Assembly: GCA_947471745.1 (NCBI GenBank)
Contig: CANJKZ010000774.1
Span: 3,632,001 to 3,696,000, forward strand
DNA length: 64,000 nucleotides
Direction: 5' to 3'
DNA from: Closterium sp. Naga37s-1
Lineage: Eukaryota > Streptophyta > Zygnematophyceae > Desmidiales > Closteriaceae
In this document: positions 53,703-64,000 of the stretch, piece after piece
Numbering within the stretch: position 1 is the stretch's first letter
Layout: each line of letters begins with the position of its first letter
Notes under the pieces: model-generated
Databases searched by the model: none
What the model saw: only the letters and a program-made list of their open reading frames with translations
What the model was told of the DNA's origin: nothing
Program-made: the position numbers and the translations under genes

Positions 53703-56220
53703 CTAACTGAAGCCATGTGCAACGTAACGCGCCTTGAAGGCAGGCGGAGAACCCGGCGGCCGCTTCACCCTGAAGATCCACATGCCACTGACGATGTTCG
53801 CCCTAGGTGGGGGAACCTCGTCTACGTAGGTGCCTGTGGACTTCCAGGAAGCCATCTCTGCGTCCATGGCTGCCTGCCACTGAGAGGAGTAGGGACCCTC
53901 TATCGCCTCTGCGTAAGAGCGCGGGGTCGGGATGTCTAGTGCATCCGGGTCTCCCTCAGGGGTAAGCAGCATGGACACGAGATGAGGTGAAGCAGCGGCA
54001 AAGCACTCAAGGTCCTCCTGTCTGTCCTCAAGGACGTCCGTGCCAAGAGCACACTCACCCCCGACGGACGGAGGACAGACAGACGCAGACTCAGCAACAA
54101 GACTAGCGGCGTAGTCTAGGCGACAGGCTGCAGCAAAGTCAACGAGCTCAGTAACAAGAGCAGACGCAGCAGTGGACTCAAACAGAGGGTCAGTGACAGC
54201 AGTGGCCAGAAAGCGCGTGACAGTAGGACTAGCAGCACGAAGGGAGTCAGACTCCGGGTCCGGACCGTCAGGAAGAGAGGACGCAGGAGGAGAGGGCAGA
54301 GGGACACGATGTGGAGCAGTAGACGGACGCAGTGTCATAGAGTGAGTGCCTGGGACAGGAGGAAGACGCGGACGCGAAACACGACCAGCGCGAACAGGAC
54401 GGACAGGCGACGCAGAACGAGACTCAGGCGACACAGGACGAGACTCAGGCTCACGACGCTCCGTAAGACCTCTAGTCGGACCAGAGTAAGGAGAAGGACC
54501 AGGCAGCGGAGAGGCCGGCTGCAACTGCGACTGGGACTGGACGGGCGGTGGACTCAGGAAAGGAGGAGGAGGACCAGGAGAAGGCGGGGAGCCAAGAACC
54601 TGCTGAAGGAGCGGAACGTAGTACGGCCGCGGCCGCGTAACGCCTCCAGAAACAGCAGAGACAGAACCGGTACCCTCAGCCCCAGGGTCTCCAGTCCCAG
54701 CAGCACCTCCAGCAGCTCCAGCAGCTCCAGCAGCAGCACCACCTCCAGCAGCAGCAGCACCTCCAGCAGCTCCAGCACCAGCACCACCTCCAGCAGCAGC
54801 ACCACCTCCAGCAGCAGCACCACCTCCAGCACCAGCAGCACCTCCAGCAGCTCCAGCACCAGCACCACCTCCAGCAGCGCCAGTACCTCCAGTAGCTCCA
54901 GTAGCACCAGCAGCACCTCCAGCACCAGTAGCACCTCCAGGAGCTCCAGCACCAGCACCACCTCGACAGCGCCGAGAGTACCACTCACGAAGCCGCTGTG
55001 GAGAGAGGGGCTCCCGCCGCGACGGGACACCGAGAGCACCTCCAGACTCAGCACACGCAGGCTCAGCACCCCCAGACGCAGTACCCTCACGCGCCACACC
55101 CCCAGGCTCAGCACCCCCAGACTCAGCACCCCCAGTCTCCGCACCCCCAGGGTAAGCACCCCTAGCAGCACCTGAGTCGACAGCTACCTCGACCGGCTCG
55201 GCAGGGTCTACTTGGGACACACCTGAGGGGGCAGGACCCTGTGGGGGGAGGGGGTCTACCAGGGGAGTACCTGGTGCGAGGAAGAGCGGCGGGGGGGGGG
55301 GGAGAGGCAGTGCGGTAGGGAAAGAGACGGTAGTACGACACCGACTCGTCAAACGTGACGTCCTGAGAGGACAGAACACGACGGGAGGCGGGATGGTAGA
55401 ACCGCCACCCGGGTGCGTCAGGAGGGAAGCCAAGGAAGACACAGGGAACGGCACGGGAGGACAGCTTGTCCGCGGTAGTATCGCGCACAAAAGCTCGAGA
55501 TCCCCAGACACGAAACGCAGACGCATCGCCAACCTTCCCTGTCCACCGCAGAGTAGGTGTGGTCTCCGGCAAGGAGACATGAGGCTGAAGGTTGATCTGA
55601 TGCGCCGCGTACTGAACCGCGAACGGCCACAGAAAATGGGGAGCAGCCGCATGGATCATGGACGTACGAGCGACGTCCATGACCATGCCAATGCGGCGCT
55701 CAGCAATCCCATTTTGCTGCGGGGAGGCCGGAAGCGTGAACGTTTGGCGGATGCCCTCCAAATGACAGAAGGCTCTCAGGAGGTCGGAGGAAAACTCCCC
55801 GCCTCTGTCCGAGTGCAGGCGCAGAACAGGAAGGTCTGAGCCGAAACTCTCACTGAGCTGGCGACGAGCACCGCGGATCCAGTCGATCAACACCTCAGGG
55901 ACCTCACCCTTGCTGCGTAAGGGGAAGACTGTGGTGTAACGCGAGTAGTCGTCAACGACCAGGAGGAAGTAGCGCTCGTGTCCCTGTCCACGGACGCGGG
56001 CTGGGCCCCACACGTCCATGTGAAGAGTCTGCAGAGGAGCCTAAGTCGGAGGAAACGAGGAGGAGTGAGGGGCGGCGCGCTGCCGGCCCTCGACACAAGG
56101 AACACAGGTGGGGGCAGGCCCCGGAGGAAGGGGAGGGAGGGACCTGGGTAGACCCGAGACAAGGGCACGGGAGGCCATACCTCGAAGACGAGGCAGGGAG
56201 GGGTGACCAAGGCGGTGGTG
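53703..56220 (-). pseudogene. B5b integrase, linker and RT entry
   Basis: Integrase HMDVWGPARVRG, LHSDRGGEFSSDL and GIAERRIGMV are present; TAG at 56041-56043 (GAG in B3) lies just before. A G/C homopolymer at about 55288-55299 shifts the frame within PPPPPLFLAPG. The linker (about 54660-55190) is Gly/Ala repeats GGAAAGGGAGAGA, with SPQRLREWYSRRC near 54990. RT entry PRSYAEAIEGPYSSQWQAA, MWIFRVKRPPG follows. Confidence 0.88.
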
Positions 56221-58245
56221 CTAAAGGAGAGTCTCGTGTGCCAAAGGGCGACACGAGCAGGGGGCAGACGCAGGACTAGACCTGGACGCGGCAGCAAACA
56301 CCTGACTGGACGCAGCTACCTGACCAGACGCAGAGACCGGAGGAGGCGCAGTAGTCAGTGTGTACAGACTCGACCCTGGCCGACGGGTGAACGTGGCCAG
56401 GTGACGGCCCGTCCGAGAGCAAGTGCAGTGGGTCACACGCTGACCTCCAGGGGTGAACTGGTCAACCCACGCGTCCTGGAGGTCAGCTCCACTCACCAGG
56501 TTCGTAGAGAACGAGGGGAGGTGGAGTCCCGACAGCAAGCCCGACGGGGCCGCAGGACACGGTAGGACAGTGGAGGAGTGTGCAAGTACTGGGCCCCCGG
56601 AGGGGTCAGCAAGGGAGACCGCAACAGGCCGACGGAGCGGCGTGAGCGTGGTGCTGTCTCTAAAGAAAGAGCGCGAAGCACCAGAGTCAAGTGTGAAAGT
56701 GTGAAAGGACGCAGTAGGTGGAGTACCAGAGGGAGGAGACGTACCAGCACCTGGAGCAGCAGACGCACTAGCACCTAGAGCAGCAGCCGCACAAGCACCT
56801 GGAGCAGCAGACGCACCAGCACCTAGAGCAGCAGCCGCACAAGCACCTGGAGCAGCAGACGCACTAGCACCTAGAGCAGCAGCCACAGTGCCCGGATCGG
56901 GCGGGACACGCAGGTAACAGTCACCCTCAATAATATCAGCATGAGCATACATGGCAGCAAGGATAGCATCAAAGTCTAGATCAAAGATAGGCACATTCTG
57001 CAGAAGCAGATCATGCCAACGAGGAAGATCAACAGCGTCAGGAAACTGGGTACGCCAAGCATCAGTCAGGCGGCCGAAGCAGCGCTGCGTGGTGTGTGGG
57101 AGACCACACACCTCCCCACTACGAGTGCCTGTGCGAAGAACGTACGCGCAAGGACCTGCACCCCCAGACCTCCCACGCCCAGCGTACCACTCACGAAGCT
57201 GCTGAACAGACGGGGTCTCACGGGTGCGCAGCTGCTGCTGACGCTGGCCGCCACCAAGGCCTCCACGCTGCGTGGCTGCACCGCGACCAGCACCACCTCC
57301 TCCGCTACCTCCACCACCGCTGCCGCCGCCTCCACCGCCTCCGCCACCGCCTCCACGGCCTCCACTGCCGCCACCGACGCCCCCACCCCCGGGACCACCC
57401 CCACCACCACCTCCACCTCCTCCACCGCTTCCTCCACCGCCCCCTCCACCACCCTTGCTTCCCTTGCCCTTGCCAGTGCGGCGTCGCCCACTAGGGGCAG
57501 ACGCAGCGCCGACCTCCTCAGTGCCAACGAGGTCGACAGCAGCAGCAGAGGCAACAGAGGGGAGAAGGGGGACAGGGGAACACCCCTCAAAGAAGGGGGT
57601 GCGACGGTCGCCGCGAGAAGCCCCAACAACTAAGATACTCTTCTCAGCTGCAGCAAGGCGCTCCTCTAGCAGGTCGACAGTCAGCGCGGTAGGGCAAAGG
57701 GAGAGAAAGTGATCCCTGACTGAGGAGAGAGAGTCAGGGAGGCGGGTGACTAGGTAGTAAAGGGTGATGTACATGGGGGGGGAGTTCGTGGGAAGAAACT
57801 CAGTAGGAAGGGCAGCGCGGTAGCGAGCGTCACTAGTGCGGAGGTGAGCAACTAGGTCAGCAACTGTGGCAAAGGCGGCAAGGTCAGGAAAAAGGTACGG
57901 CAGCATGAGGCGGCTGAGGGCAGCAGTGGTAGGGGAGGAGTAGCGTGCAACTACAGCGTCGTACAGAGCCCTAGCACTCTTGTACTGACTAAAGTGCGCG
58001 CGCTCAGTAGACGGCAGGTGATTACGCACAGCAAGACGAGCAGCAGCATCGCGCGTGAGCCACTGCGAGCGAACAGTACTGTCAGCATCAGCAGCAGGGG
58101 CAGTAGAGGCGCCAGACGCGAGATCAAACAGTGATAGGCCATCCTTGCTATCGCACTGAAGGAAAAGCTGCAGATCATCTAGCCAGACCTCAAAGTCAAC
58201 AGCTCGACCCTCAGCGTCAAAGGTAAGAACATTGAGACTAGCCAT
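56221..58245 (-). CDS. B5b Gag-protease-integrase start, 674 codons open
   Basis: The longest uninterrupted family-B frame. ATG 58245 (MASLNVLTFDAEGRAVDFE). Gag core is at residues 1-210, the Gly tract at about 260-330, SVQQLREWYAGRG at about 355, and the expanded knuckle CAYVLRTGTRSGEVC-X3-H-X4-C at about 375-398. FDLDFDAILAAMYA follows, then Ala-rich repeats AAPGACAAAALGA, protease FTLDSGASRSFFRDST at about 530, and pre-integrase. It ends at a TAG (56221-56223) where B3 has TGG. It shows that Gag and Pol were one frame. Confidence 0.93.
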   Translation of the reverse strand: MASLNVLTFDAEGRAVDFEVWLDDLQLFLQCDSKDGLSLFDLASGASTAPAADADSTVRSQWLTRDAAARLAVRNHLPSTERAHFSQYKSARALYDAVVARYSSPTTAALSRLMLPYLFPDLAAFATVADLVAHLRTSDARYRAALPTEFLPTNSPPMYITLYYLVTRLPDSLSSVRDHFLSLCPTALTVDLLEERLAAAEKSILVVGASRGDRRTPFFEGCSPVPLLPSVASAAAVDLVGTEEVGAASAPSGRRRTGKGKGSKGGGGGGGGSGGGGGGGGGGGPGGGGVGGGSGGRGGGGGGGGGGGSGGGGSGGGGAGRGAATQRGGLGGGQRQQQLRTRETPSVQQLREWYAGRGRSGGAGPCAYVLRTGTRSGEVCGLPHTTQRCFGRLTDAWRTQFPDAVDLPRWHDLLLQNVPIFDLDFDAILAAMYAHADIIEGDCYLRVPPDPGTVAAALGASASAAPGACAAAALGAGASAAPGACAAAALGASASAAPGAGTSPPSGTPPTASFHTFTLDSGASRSFFRDSTTLTPLRRPVAVSLADPSGGPVLAHSSTVLPCPAAPSGLLSGLHLPSFSTNLVSGADLQDAWVDQFTPGGQRVTHCTCSRTGRHLATFTRRPGSSLYTLTTAPPPVSASGQVAASSQVFAAASRSSPASAPCSCRPLAHETLL

Positions 58246-59486
58246 GACAGGAGCAGCAGTAGGCTAGCAGCAGCAGCAGTGCAACTCGGCAGGGCAGGCT
58301 AGGCAGGGCGGCGCGGCTCGGCAGCGCGGCGCTCTTACCAGTGACAAGGCAGGGGTAGGGCCGGGGCAAGGCCGAGGCAGAGCCGGGGCAGGGCCGGGGC
58401 AGGGGGGCAGGGCCGGGGCAGGGCCGGGGCAGAGCCGGGGCAGGGCCGGGGCAGGGGGCAGGGCCGGGGCAGGGCCGGGGCAGGGGGCAGGGCCGAGGCA
58501 GAGCCGGGGCAGGGCCTGGGCAGGGGGCAGGGCCTGGGCAGGGCCGAGGCAGGATGCAGGGCCGGGGCAGGGGGCAGGGCCGAGGCAGAGCCGGGGCAGG
58601 GCCGGGGCAGGGCAGAGGCAGGATGCAGGGCCGGGGCAGGGCCGGGGCAGGGCCGGGGCAGGATGCAGGGCCGGGGCAGGGCCGGGGCAGGGCCTGGGCA
58701 GGGCCGGGGCAGGGTCGGAGCAGGGCCGGGACAGGGCCGCGGCGAGGTCGGGGCCGGGCCGCGGCAGTGCAGGAGCAGGGCCGGGGCAGGGCGGAGACAG
58801 GGTTGGGGCGAGGGCCGGGGCAGAGCTGCAACAGAGCCGCAGTAGGGCCGGCTGGGCCTGAAGGGGGCCTTTAACGGGGCCTGACGGGGCCGTACGAAGC
58901 CTCTAACGGGGCCTGACGGGGCCGACGGGGCCTCTAACGGGGCCTGACGGGGCCTACGGGGCCTCTAACGAGGCCTGATGGGGCCTTACGGGGCCTTAAA
59001 CGGGGCCAAACGGGGCCTGACGGGGCCTCACGGGGCCTCTAACGGGGCCTGACGGGGCCATACGGGGCCTCTAACGGGGTCTGACGGGGCCTTACGGGGC
59101 CTCTAACGGGGCCGGAAGGGGCCTTACGGGGCCTTAAACGGGGCCAAACGGGGCCTGACGGGGCCTTACGGGGCCTCTAACGGGGCCTGACGGGGCCGTA
59201 CGGGGCCTCTAACGGGGCCTGACGGGGCCGTACGAGGCCTCTAACGGGGCCGAAAGGGGCCTTACGGGGCCTTAAACGGGGCCAAATGGGGCCTGACGGG
59301 GCCTTACGAGGCCGCTAACGGGGCCTTACGGGGCATAACGGGGCCTTACGGGGCCTTACGTGGCGGGCGCTAGCTCTGAGGGCAGGCGCAGGGGCCGCGA
59401 CGGGCCTCGAAGGGAAAGCGCGACGCGCGCGTCAAGTAGGCAGTAAAAACATTTTAGTGGTGGGCCCTTTTTAAAAATTCTCGAAA
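58246..59486 (-). repeat. B5b GC-rich leader repeats
   Basis: GCCGGGGCAGG units (58350-58810) and a distinct block of about 31-bp units, CTCTAACGGGGCCTGACGGG and variants (58860-59370). Donor-like CTG|GTAAGAGC on the minus strand at 58331-58341, 93 bp before the gag ATG. Box TGGTGGGCCC at 59458-59467. Confidence 0.87.
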
Positions 59487-59510
59487 CTAGCTCTATACCA
59501 TGCGAGAAGT

Positions 59511-60005
59511 TTCACCACTGCAACCAGCTCAGCGGCATTACTGAGACAACCGGGTAACTACACCGGACTCCTGGAAGTGAAGGGGAGTGTTGATATAATA
59601 TGAAGACTTAAGCACTTCAAGGATTCGTGTAGTACAGTGCGAGACATCGCACGAAACAATAAAGTACCGATAGGCTGACGACAGCAAAGCACTATGCGCC
59701 CTAGGATGACGTCAGCACGTATAAACCTCGCGAATAGTTACGTACCGTTTCAGAACAAGAATAGCACAGTACAGTAGGCGAACAAGTACTTTACTCTAGC
59801 TATATATTTTGTATGTTTGTCATTTTATAATATACCTGATATCTGATTTTAGAGACATTGATCCTGAAACATATCATTACAGGGGCTTTTATCAAGTCCA
59901 GACAAAGCCTTCATAACAGGCTTTAACTCATATAAGACTTCCGCTACGACAGGAAGCTACCATCCTAAGTAGTACGATCCTATTCAATCACTTCAAATTC
60001 TAACA
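59511..60005 (+). repeat. Element D 3' end: short pol tail, PPT and 3' LTR (59588-60005)
   Basis: After the B5b remnant, about 65 bp of D are left before PPT GTGAAGGGGAG, then the LTR TGTTGATATA...AAATTCTAACA. TSD ACATG at 60006-60010. Confidence 0.92.
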
Positions 60006-61084
60006 ACATGGACCAATATAGGCGTTGCGTGGACTCCATTAACGCGTGGGGTCCGGGCTGCTCTGGCCAGGCGCCACAGGTACATACATGGTGGACAGGC
60101 AATGTCAGCACTATGGTTGTCAGCACAGCACAGCACAGCACAGCCATGTCAACACTATGGTTGTCAGCACAGCACAGCACAGCCATGTCAGCACTATGGT
60201 TGTCAGCACAGCACATTACAGCAGAGCACAGCGCAGCACAGCACAGCACAGCGCAGCACACCACAGCACAGCATAGCCATGTCAGCACTGCGGTTGTCAC
60301 GTGCATCCCTTCCCTTGTTTCGTTCCGTCTCTCTCACATGCGAAGTGATCTGGTGTGCCACTCTCACATGTCAGATGTCCCTGGTTTGTCGCTCTCACAT
60401 GCCATGTGATCCGGTGTGCTGCTCTCACATGTCAGATGTCCCTGGTTTTTCGCTTTCACATGCCATCTGATCATGTGTGCTGCTCTCACATGCCAGATGT
60501 CCCTGGTTTGTCGGCCTCACATGTCTTATCGCATGCCAGGTGTCCCTTCCAGTTGACTTCTGTGTGCACATTCTCTTGGTCTGCCTTTCTCCCTTCTATT
60601 GCCCCTCTCAGCCATAAATATGTGCCTTGAAGGCCAACAAATCCTGGCCCCCACCTGTGTTTCAGAAGTCTATGGAGCCTACTCAGGATGATGCTTTTAG
60701 CTATTGATGATGCTTCTTCCGTTTCTCGCTAGTTTTTTCTTGTGTGCTTCCACGTCACATGATGTTTTATCCCACGGGGTGGGTCGGTGCTTAGAAGAGG
60801 AAACACCTGGGGTTTGTTGAATGTGCATCTGCTGCTTTGTTGTAATCTGATTATATATCCCTTCTAATGCCACCTAGTATTCGATGGCCAATACACGAGG
60901 CTTGGGATTGGTGAGAGAAGAACAAAAACACAGGGTTCCAAAACATCACTCAAGCTCATGACCAAGTAACGTACCAAGTAGTCCTACTGCTACGCCACAT
61001 GACTCCATGCCCTAGCACCTCTCAGGTGTCACGCCAAAATACTCTCCGAAGTTCACAGTCGGCGTCATGTCTGCAAGTACTTAG
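60006..61084 (+). other. Host 3' flank of gene copy 2 with local tandem repeats
   Basis: No gene supported. 60110-60290 consists of AGCACAGC repeats and three copies of a CATGTCAGCACTATGGTTGT unit. 60330-60530 holds about three 60-bp units with CTCTCACATGCCATGTGATC and CAGATGTCCCTGG. From 60296 to 60890 it is homologous to 36.33-36.83 kb. ORFs such as 60008-60409 follow the repeats and are not taken as genes. Confidence 0.75.
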
Positions 61085-61315
61085 TGTCAGAATACTGAAC
61101 GAGAATGAATGCATTGAATAGAAAGTTGGTACAAGTACTAACCCTAATTGGGTTGTACCCCTTATGGGCTACCCCACTATAGCCTACACAATGTAAGAAT
61201 TATAACATTTTGACACACCCCCATAGGCAAAGTGGGGGAGAACAAGTGGTCACAAGTGGTCACAACACCAATCAAGAAAAGCAAAGAAAGCTCAGGGTGG
61301 ATCACGAAGTCACCA

Positions 61316-62879
61316 CACGAGCGGGTAGACCGCCAGGAAGCAGAGCCAGAGCCAAGACTGAAGGTGTAACCCTGTGACGACCGCTGCGTAGCCAAGTCGT
61401 CAACCCAAGAAGCGTCTGGGTGTCCAGTGAGGACAACTGGACCCCATCCTCCAAGCACGAGCCCCATGCCCGAAGTACTGCACAAATAGCGCAACACCCT
61501 CTTAGTGGCCTCCTAGTGCTCTGGTCGGTGTTTCCCGGGCGCAAAGTAGCGTGCCAGGATGCTAAGAGGGTAGGCAAGGTCAGGTCGAGTGCAGGTCATC
61601 AGGTACATGAGGCAGCCCACAAGCTCTGGATATGGGCCACTTGGCTCTACGGACTCGTCCGAAGGTGGAGCTGAGAGCGAGTGACCGGTAGGCAGAGGAG
61701 TGGACTGTGGCAAGGAGTACCGTAAGCCGAAGCGCTGAAGGACCTGGTGCACCATGTGTGACTGAGTCAGGGTGATGGTGCGCCGTGCTCTGTCCCGGGT
61801 GATATGCAAGCCAAGATAGCTGCGCAACTCACCCAAGTCAGTGCAGGTGTGTCTCTTCTGCAGCTCCGACTTCACAAGGGCCAGTGCCTCAGTGTCAACA
61901 GTGGCAAAGACCAGGTCGTTGACGTACACGAGGACGTAGAACGGCGGCAGCAAAGTGTCGGTGCGTAAAAACAGCGACGGGTCAGCAGTCGAAGGAGCAA
62001 ACCCAAGAGCCGCAAGCGTCATCCTCAGTGTGTCGTGCCACTCGCGAGGCGCCTGACGGAGACCGTAGACTAGCCGCTGGAGGCTCCACTCGGTACCTGC
62101 AGGAAACGACCCAGTGAAGCTAGGTGGGCGGCGCAGCCATATCTCCTCGTGCAGGCTGCCCTGTAAGAAAGCTGTGCCGAAGTCAAGAGAGTGCAGCTCG
62201 TAGTCACGCTGAGCTGCGACGTGCAGCAACACCCGAAGAGTGGTCATCTTCGGGGTAGGGGAGAAGGCCTAGAAGAAGTCAATTCCCTGTCGCTGACTGA
62301 AGCCTCGTGCAACGTAACGAGCCTTGAAGATAGGTGAGAACCCGGCGGCCGCTTCACCCTGAAAATCCACATGCCATCGAGTATGTTCGCCCCAGAAGGG
62401 GGAACCGCGTCGACGTAGGTGCCTGTGGACTTCCAGGATGCCATCTCTGCGTCCATGGCTATCTGCAACTGAGAGGAGTAGGGACCCGTAATCGCCTCTA
62501 CGTAAGAGCGCGGGGTCGGGATGTCTGGTGCATCCGGGTCTCCCTCAGGTGTAAGCAGTATGGCCACAAGATGAGGTACAGCAGCTGCAAGACACTCACC
62601 CCCGATGGACGGAGGACAGTCATACTCAGACTCAACAACAAGACTAGTGGCGTAGTCGAGACGACATGCGGCAGCAAAGTCAACAAGCTCAGCAACTAGG
62701 GCAGACACAGCAATGGACTCAAACGAAGGGTCAGTGACAACAGTGGCTAGAAGACGAGGGATAGTAGGACTGGCAGCATGAGGTAAGTCAGACTCAGGGT
62801 CAGGAACGGCAGGAAGAGAGGACGCAGGAGGCGGCGGCAGGGGAACTCGCAGTGGAACAGATGAAGGACGAAGTGCCAT
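61316..62879 (-). pseudogene. B6 RT and partial RNase H
   Basis: RT frame 61513-62247 (FGTAFLQGSLHEEIW, QAPREWHDTLRM) with YVDD changed to YVND (about 61915), probably inactive. RNase H fragment TGHPDASWVDD lies in 61316-61497, its end deleted. RT entry 62244-62879 (PRSYVEAITGPYSSQ, MWIFRVKRPPG) is separated by a TAG near 62269 (CAG in relatives). Confidence 0.88.
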
Positions 62880-62999
62880 AATGTGAGTGCCGGGGACAGG
62901 AGGAGGACGCGGACGAGGAACACGACGACCAGTGCGAACATCGCGAACAGGTGAGGCAGGATGAGACTCTGGCTCACGACGCTCTATAAAAGAGTCTGT

Positions 63000-63513
63000 C
63001 TACTCAGCGTAAGGAGAAGGAGCAGGCAGTGGGGAGTCTGGCTGTAACTGTGGCTGCGACTGGTGAGGCGGTGGACTCAGTAAGCTAGGAGGAAGGCCAG
63101 TAGAAGACAGGAGACTAAGAACCTGGCGAAGGACCTCGTCACGTGGTGGCAAAGACGTCGGCTGCGGCAGAACAAAAAACGGTCGCCGCTGCACAGTGCC
63201 TCCAGCACCAGCACTGCCAGCTCCAGCACCCCAAGCGCCAACACCTCCAGCTCTATGGTCCCCAGCTCCAGCGCCTCCAGCTCTAGGGCTGACAGCTCCA
63301 GCGCCTCCAGCTCCAGCGCCTCCAGCGCCAGTGCCTCCAACTCCAGCGCCTCCACCGCCAGGGTCTCCAGCTCCAGCTCCTCCAGCTCCAGCGCCGCCAG
63401 CGCCAGTGCCTCCAGCTCCAGTGCCTCCAGCTCCAGCGCTTCCAGCGTCAGTGCCTCCAGCTCCAGCGCCTCCAGCGCTAGGGTCTCCAGCTCCAGCTCC
63501 AGCGCCTCGTAAT
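63000..63513 (-). pseudogene. B6 integrase-RT linker
   Basis: Repeats [20 protein letters not shown] in amino acids (63190-63510) followed by a Pro/Ser segment. The open frame continues about 20 codons into host DNA to 63575 by chance. The LREW module and integrase are beyond the truncation. Confidence 0.75.
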
Positions 63514-64000
63514 CGATTGTGACGATTACTTACAGCATATGCTGCCATGTGTCGGAATTCTGGACCACGCAGCAAAGTCGTAAAATGTTATTTCGATTGG
63601 CGTGAACCACCGAAATTTCGCGGGCTAATTGAACGCCAGCGCGACAAGGACCTGCCATTGGACGCGGTTCCAAATGTCTATCCCCTCTGCATGTACCTGG
63701 TTGGATTTTGAGGGGCTTGCTGTGTTGGTGCGGCTGATCGTCACAATGAGTGGTCCACTCACGTGAAGGGCCAATCACAGCCCTTCTCGTATAATTGTCG
63801 CGTGCTATTGTAGGGTCGCAGTACATCGATCCTTTGTGACATCATGTTCAGAGACATTTGAGCGCGATTCGGCCAAAATGTGTTTGCGACACTTTCTTAA
63901 AGGACATGTCCTGAGCGGAATGTACCCTTAGGCCACACTGATGCTCTGGGGTAAAATTTCCCGTAGCGAAGATTACAATGAAGTGAAGAGCGTATAGAGA
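63514..64000. other. Host DNA, nothing recognised
   Basis: Non-repetitive sequence of lower GC. No splice-supported exon, LTR or RNA gene is seen. A minus-strand ORF at 63530-63826 has no recognisable motif. Confidence 0.6.

Larger units (their letters stand above)
51991..59510 (-). mobile_element. Copia element B5b (minus), 5' LTR almost lost
   Basis: 3' LTR 51991-52123 (133 bp), PPT hairpin, RNase H, RT, linker, integrase, protease, gag, leader, primer site (minus strand TGGTATAGAGCTAG, 59487-59500) and only about 10 bp of the 5' LTR (59501-59510). D sequence follows. Coding regions are nearly complete and share one Gag-Pol frame down to integrase. Left flank CCCAG has no partner. Confidence 0.92.
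38242..60005 (+). mobile_element. Copia element D, host of the second nest, TSD ACATG
   Basis: LTRs 38242-38662 and 59588-60005 (421 and 418 bp; about eight base changes and two indels by eye). TSD ACATG at 38237-38241 and 60006-60010. Own sequence: 38242-40491, 47574-49367 and about 59511-60005. Gag, protease and integrase are related to family A. RT and RNase H are missing, replaced by the B5a/B5b block. PPT GTGAAGGGGAG at 59577-59587. Confidence 0.95.
61085..63513 (-). mobile_element. Copia element B6 (minus), 5' truncated
   Basis: 3' LTR 61085-61215 (131 bp) and PPT hairpin. An internal deletion near 61316 joins the 3' untranslated part to mid RNase H; then RT, RT entry and the linker, ending abruptly at about 63513. 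Gag, protease, integrase, leader and 5' LTR are absent. This is the only B element here lying directly in host DNA. Confidence 0.88.

Noticed and set aside
60008..60409. ORF of 133 codons after element D
   Set aside because: Composed of the AGCACAGC and CATGTCAGCAC tandem repeats; no conserved frame with the homologous flank at 36.3 kb.
63530..63826. Minus-strand ORF near the right end
   Set aside because: No motif, no splice or promoter signal, no second copy to compare.

Overview
This window is eukaryotic nuclear DNA packed with Ty1/copia LTR retrotransposons, many of them nested inside one another. The only host coding sequence I can support is a tandemly duplicated intron-containing gene for a small secreted protein (exons near 31.5, 35.7, 37.2 and 37.7 kb). 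Primer-binding sites of the TGGTATCAGAGC type (initiator-Met tRNA), W-box-like LTR elements and high GC suggest the green-plant lineage. A streptophyte alga or other early-diverging plant is my guess, not something the sequence proves. There are no bacterial genes, rRNA or tRNA genes, or CRISPR arrays.

Layout. (1) Element A1 (+; enters from the left edge, ends at 30729) is the host of the first nest. It is interrupted by a 131-bp solo LTR (1878-2008), by two head-to-head family-B elements (B1 minus, 2489-8979; B2 plus, 8980-15526), and within its 3' LTR by a full sister element A2 (17736-30571, TSD TATAT). A2 itself contains B3 (plus, 19535-26474) and a 185-bp solo LTR (29001-29185). (2) Host DNA 30730-38241 holds two copies of the secreted-protein gene. 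The single intron that I am sure of in copy 1 contains element C (31749-35540, TSD GTTTG), a young copia element with an open Gag-protease-integrase frame but no reverse transcriptase or RNase H. (3) Element D (38242-60005, TSD ACATG) is inserted downstream of gene copy 2. It contains B4 (minus, 40492-47573, TSD TACTC) and a tail-to-tail pair B5a (plus, 49368-51990) and B5b (minus, 51991-59510) that replaces D's RT and RNase H. (4) Host flank 60006-61084 is the duplicate of the flank at 36.3-36.8 kb. It is followed by a 5'-truncated B6 (minus, 61085-63513) and unannotated host DNA to 64000.

Three lineages can be told apart. Families A and D have LTRs of about 420-445 bp, a canonical CCHC knuckle, and a protease site with DSC/DRC in place of DSG. 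Family B has LTRs of only 126-133 bp, GC-rich repetitive leaders of about 0.9-1.2 kb, an expanded knuckle (C-X13-C-X3/4-H-X4-C), and a long Gly/Ala/Glu-rich linker between integrase and RT. Element C has 550-bp LTRs and no RT. Almost every pol frame is broken. Many stops are CAG-to-TAG changes, as expected from deamination of methylated CHG sites. The most notable points are the RT-less but apparently recently moved element C, the LREW module shared by family-B Gag and the integrase-RT linker, the family-B leader architecture (hairpin, GGGCCCACCA box, copy-specific GC repeats, splice-donor-like motif), and the A/D protease motif.
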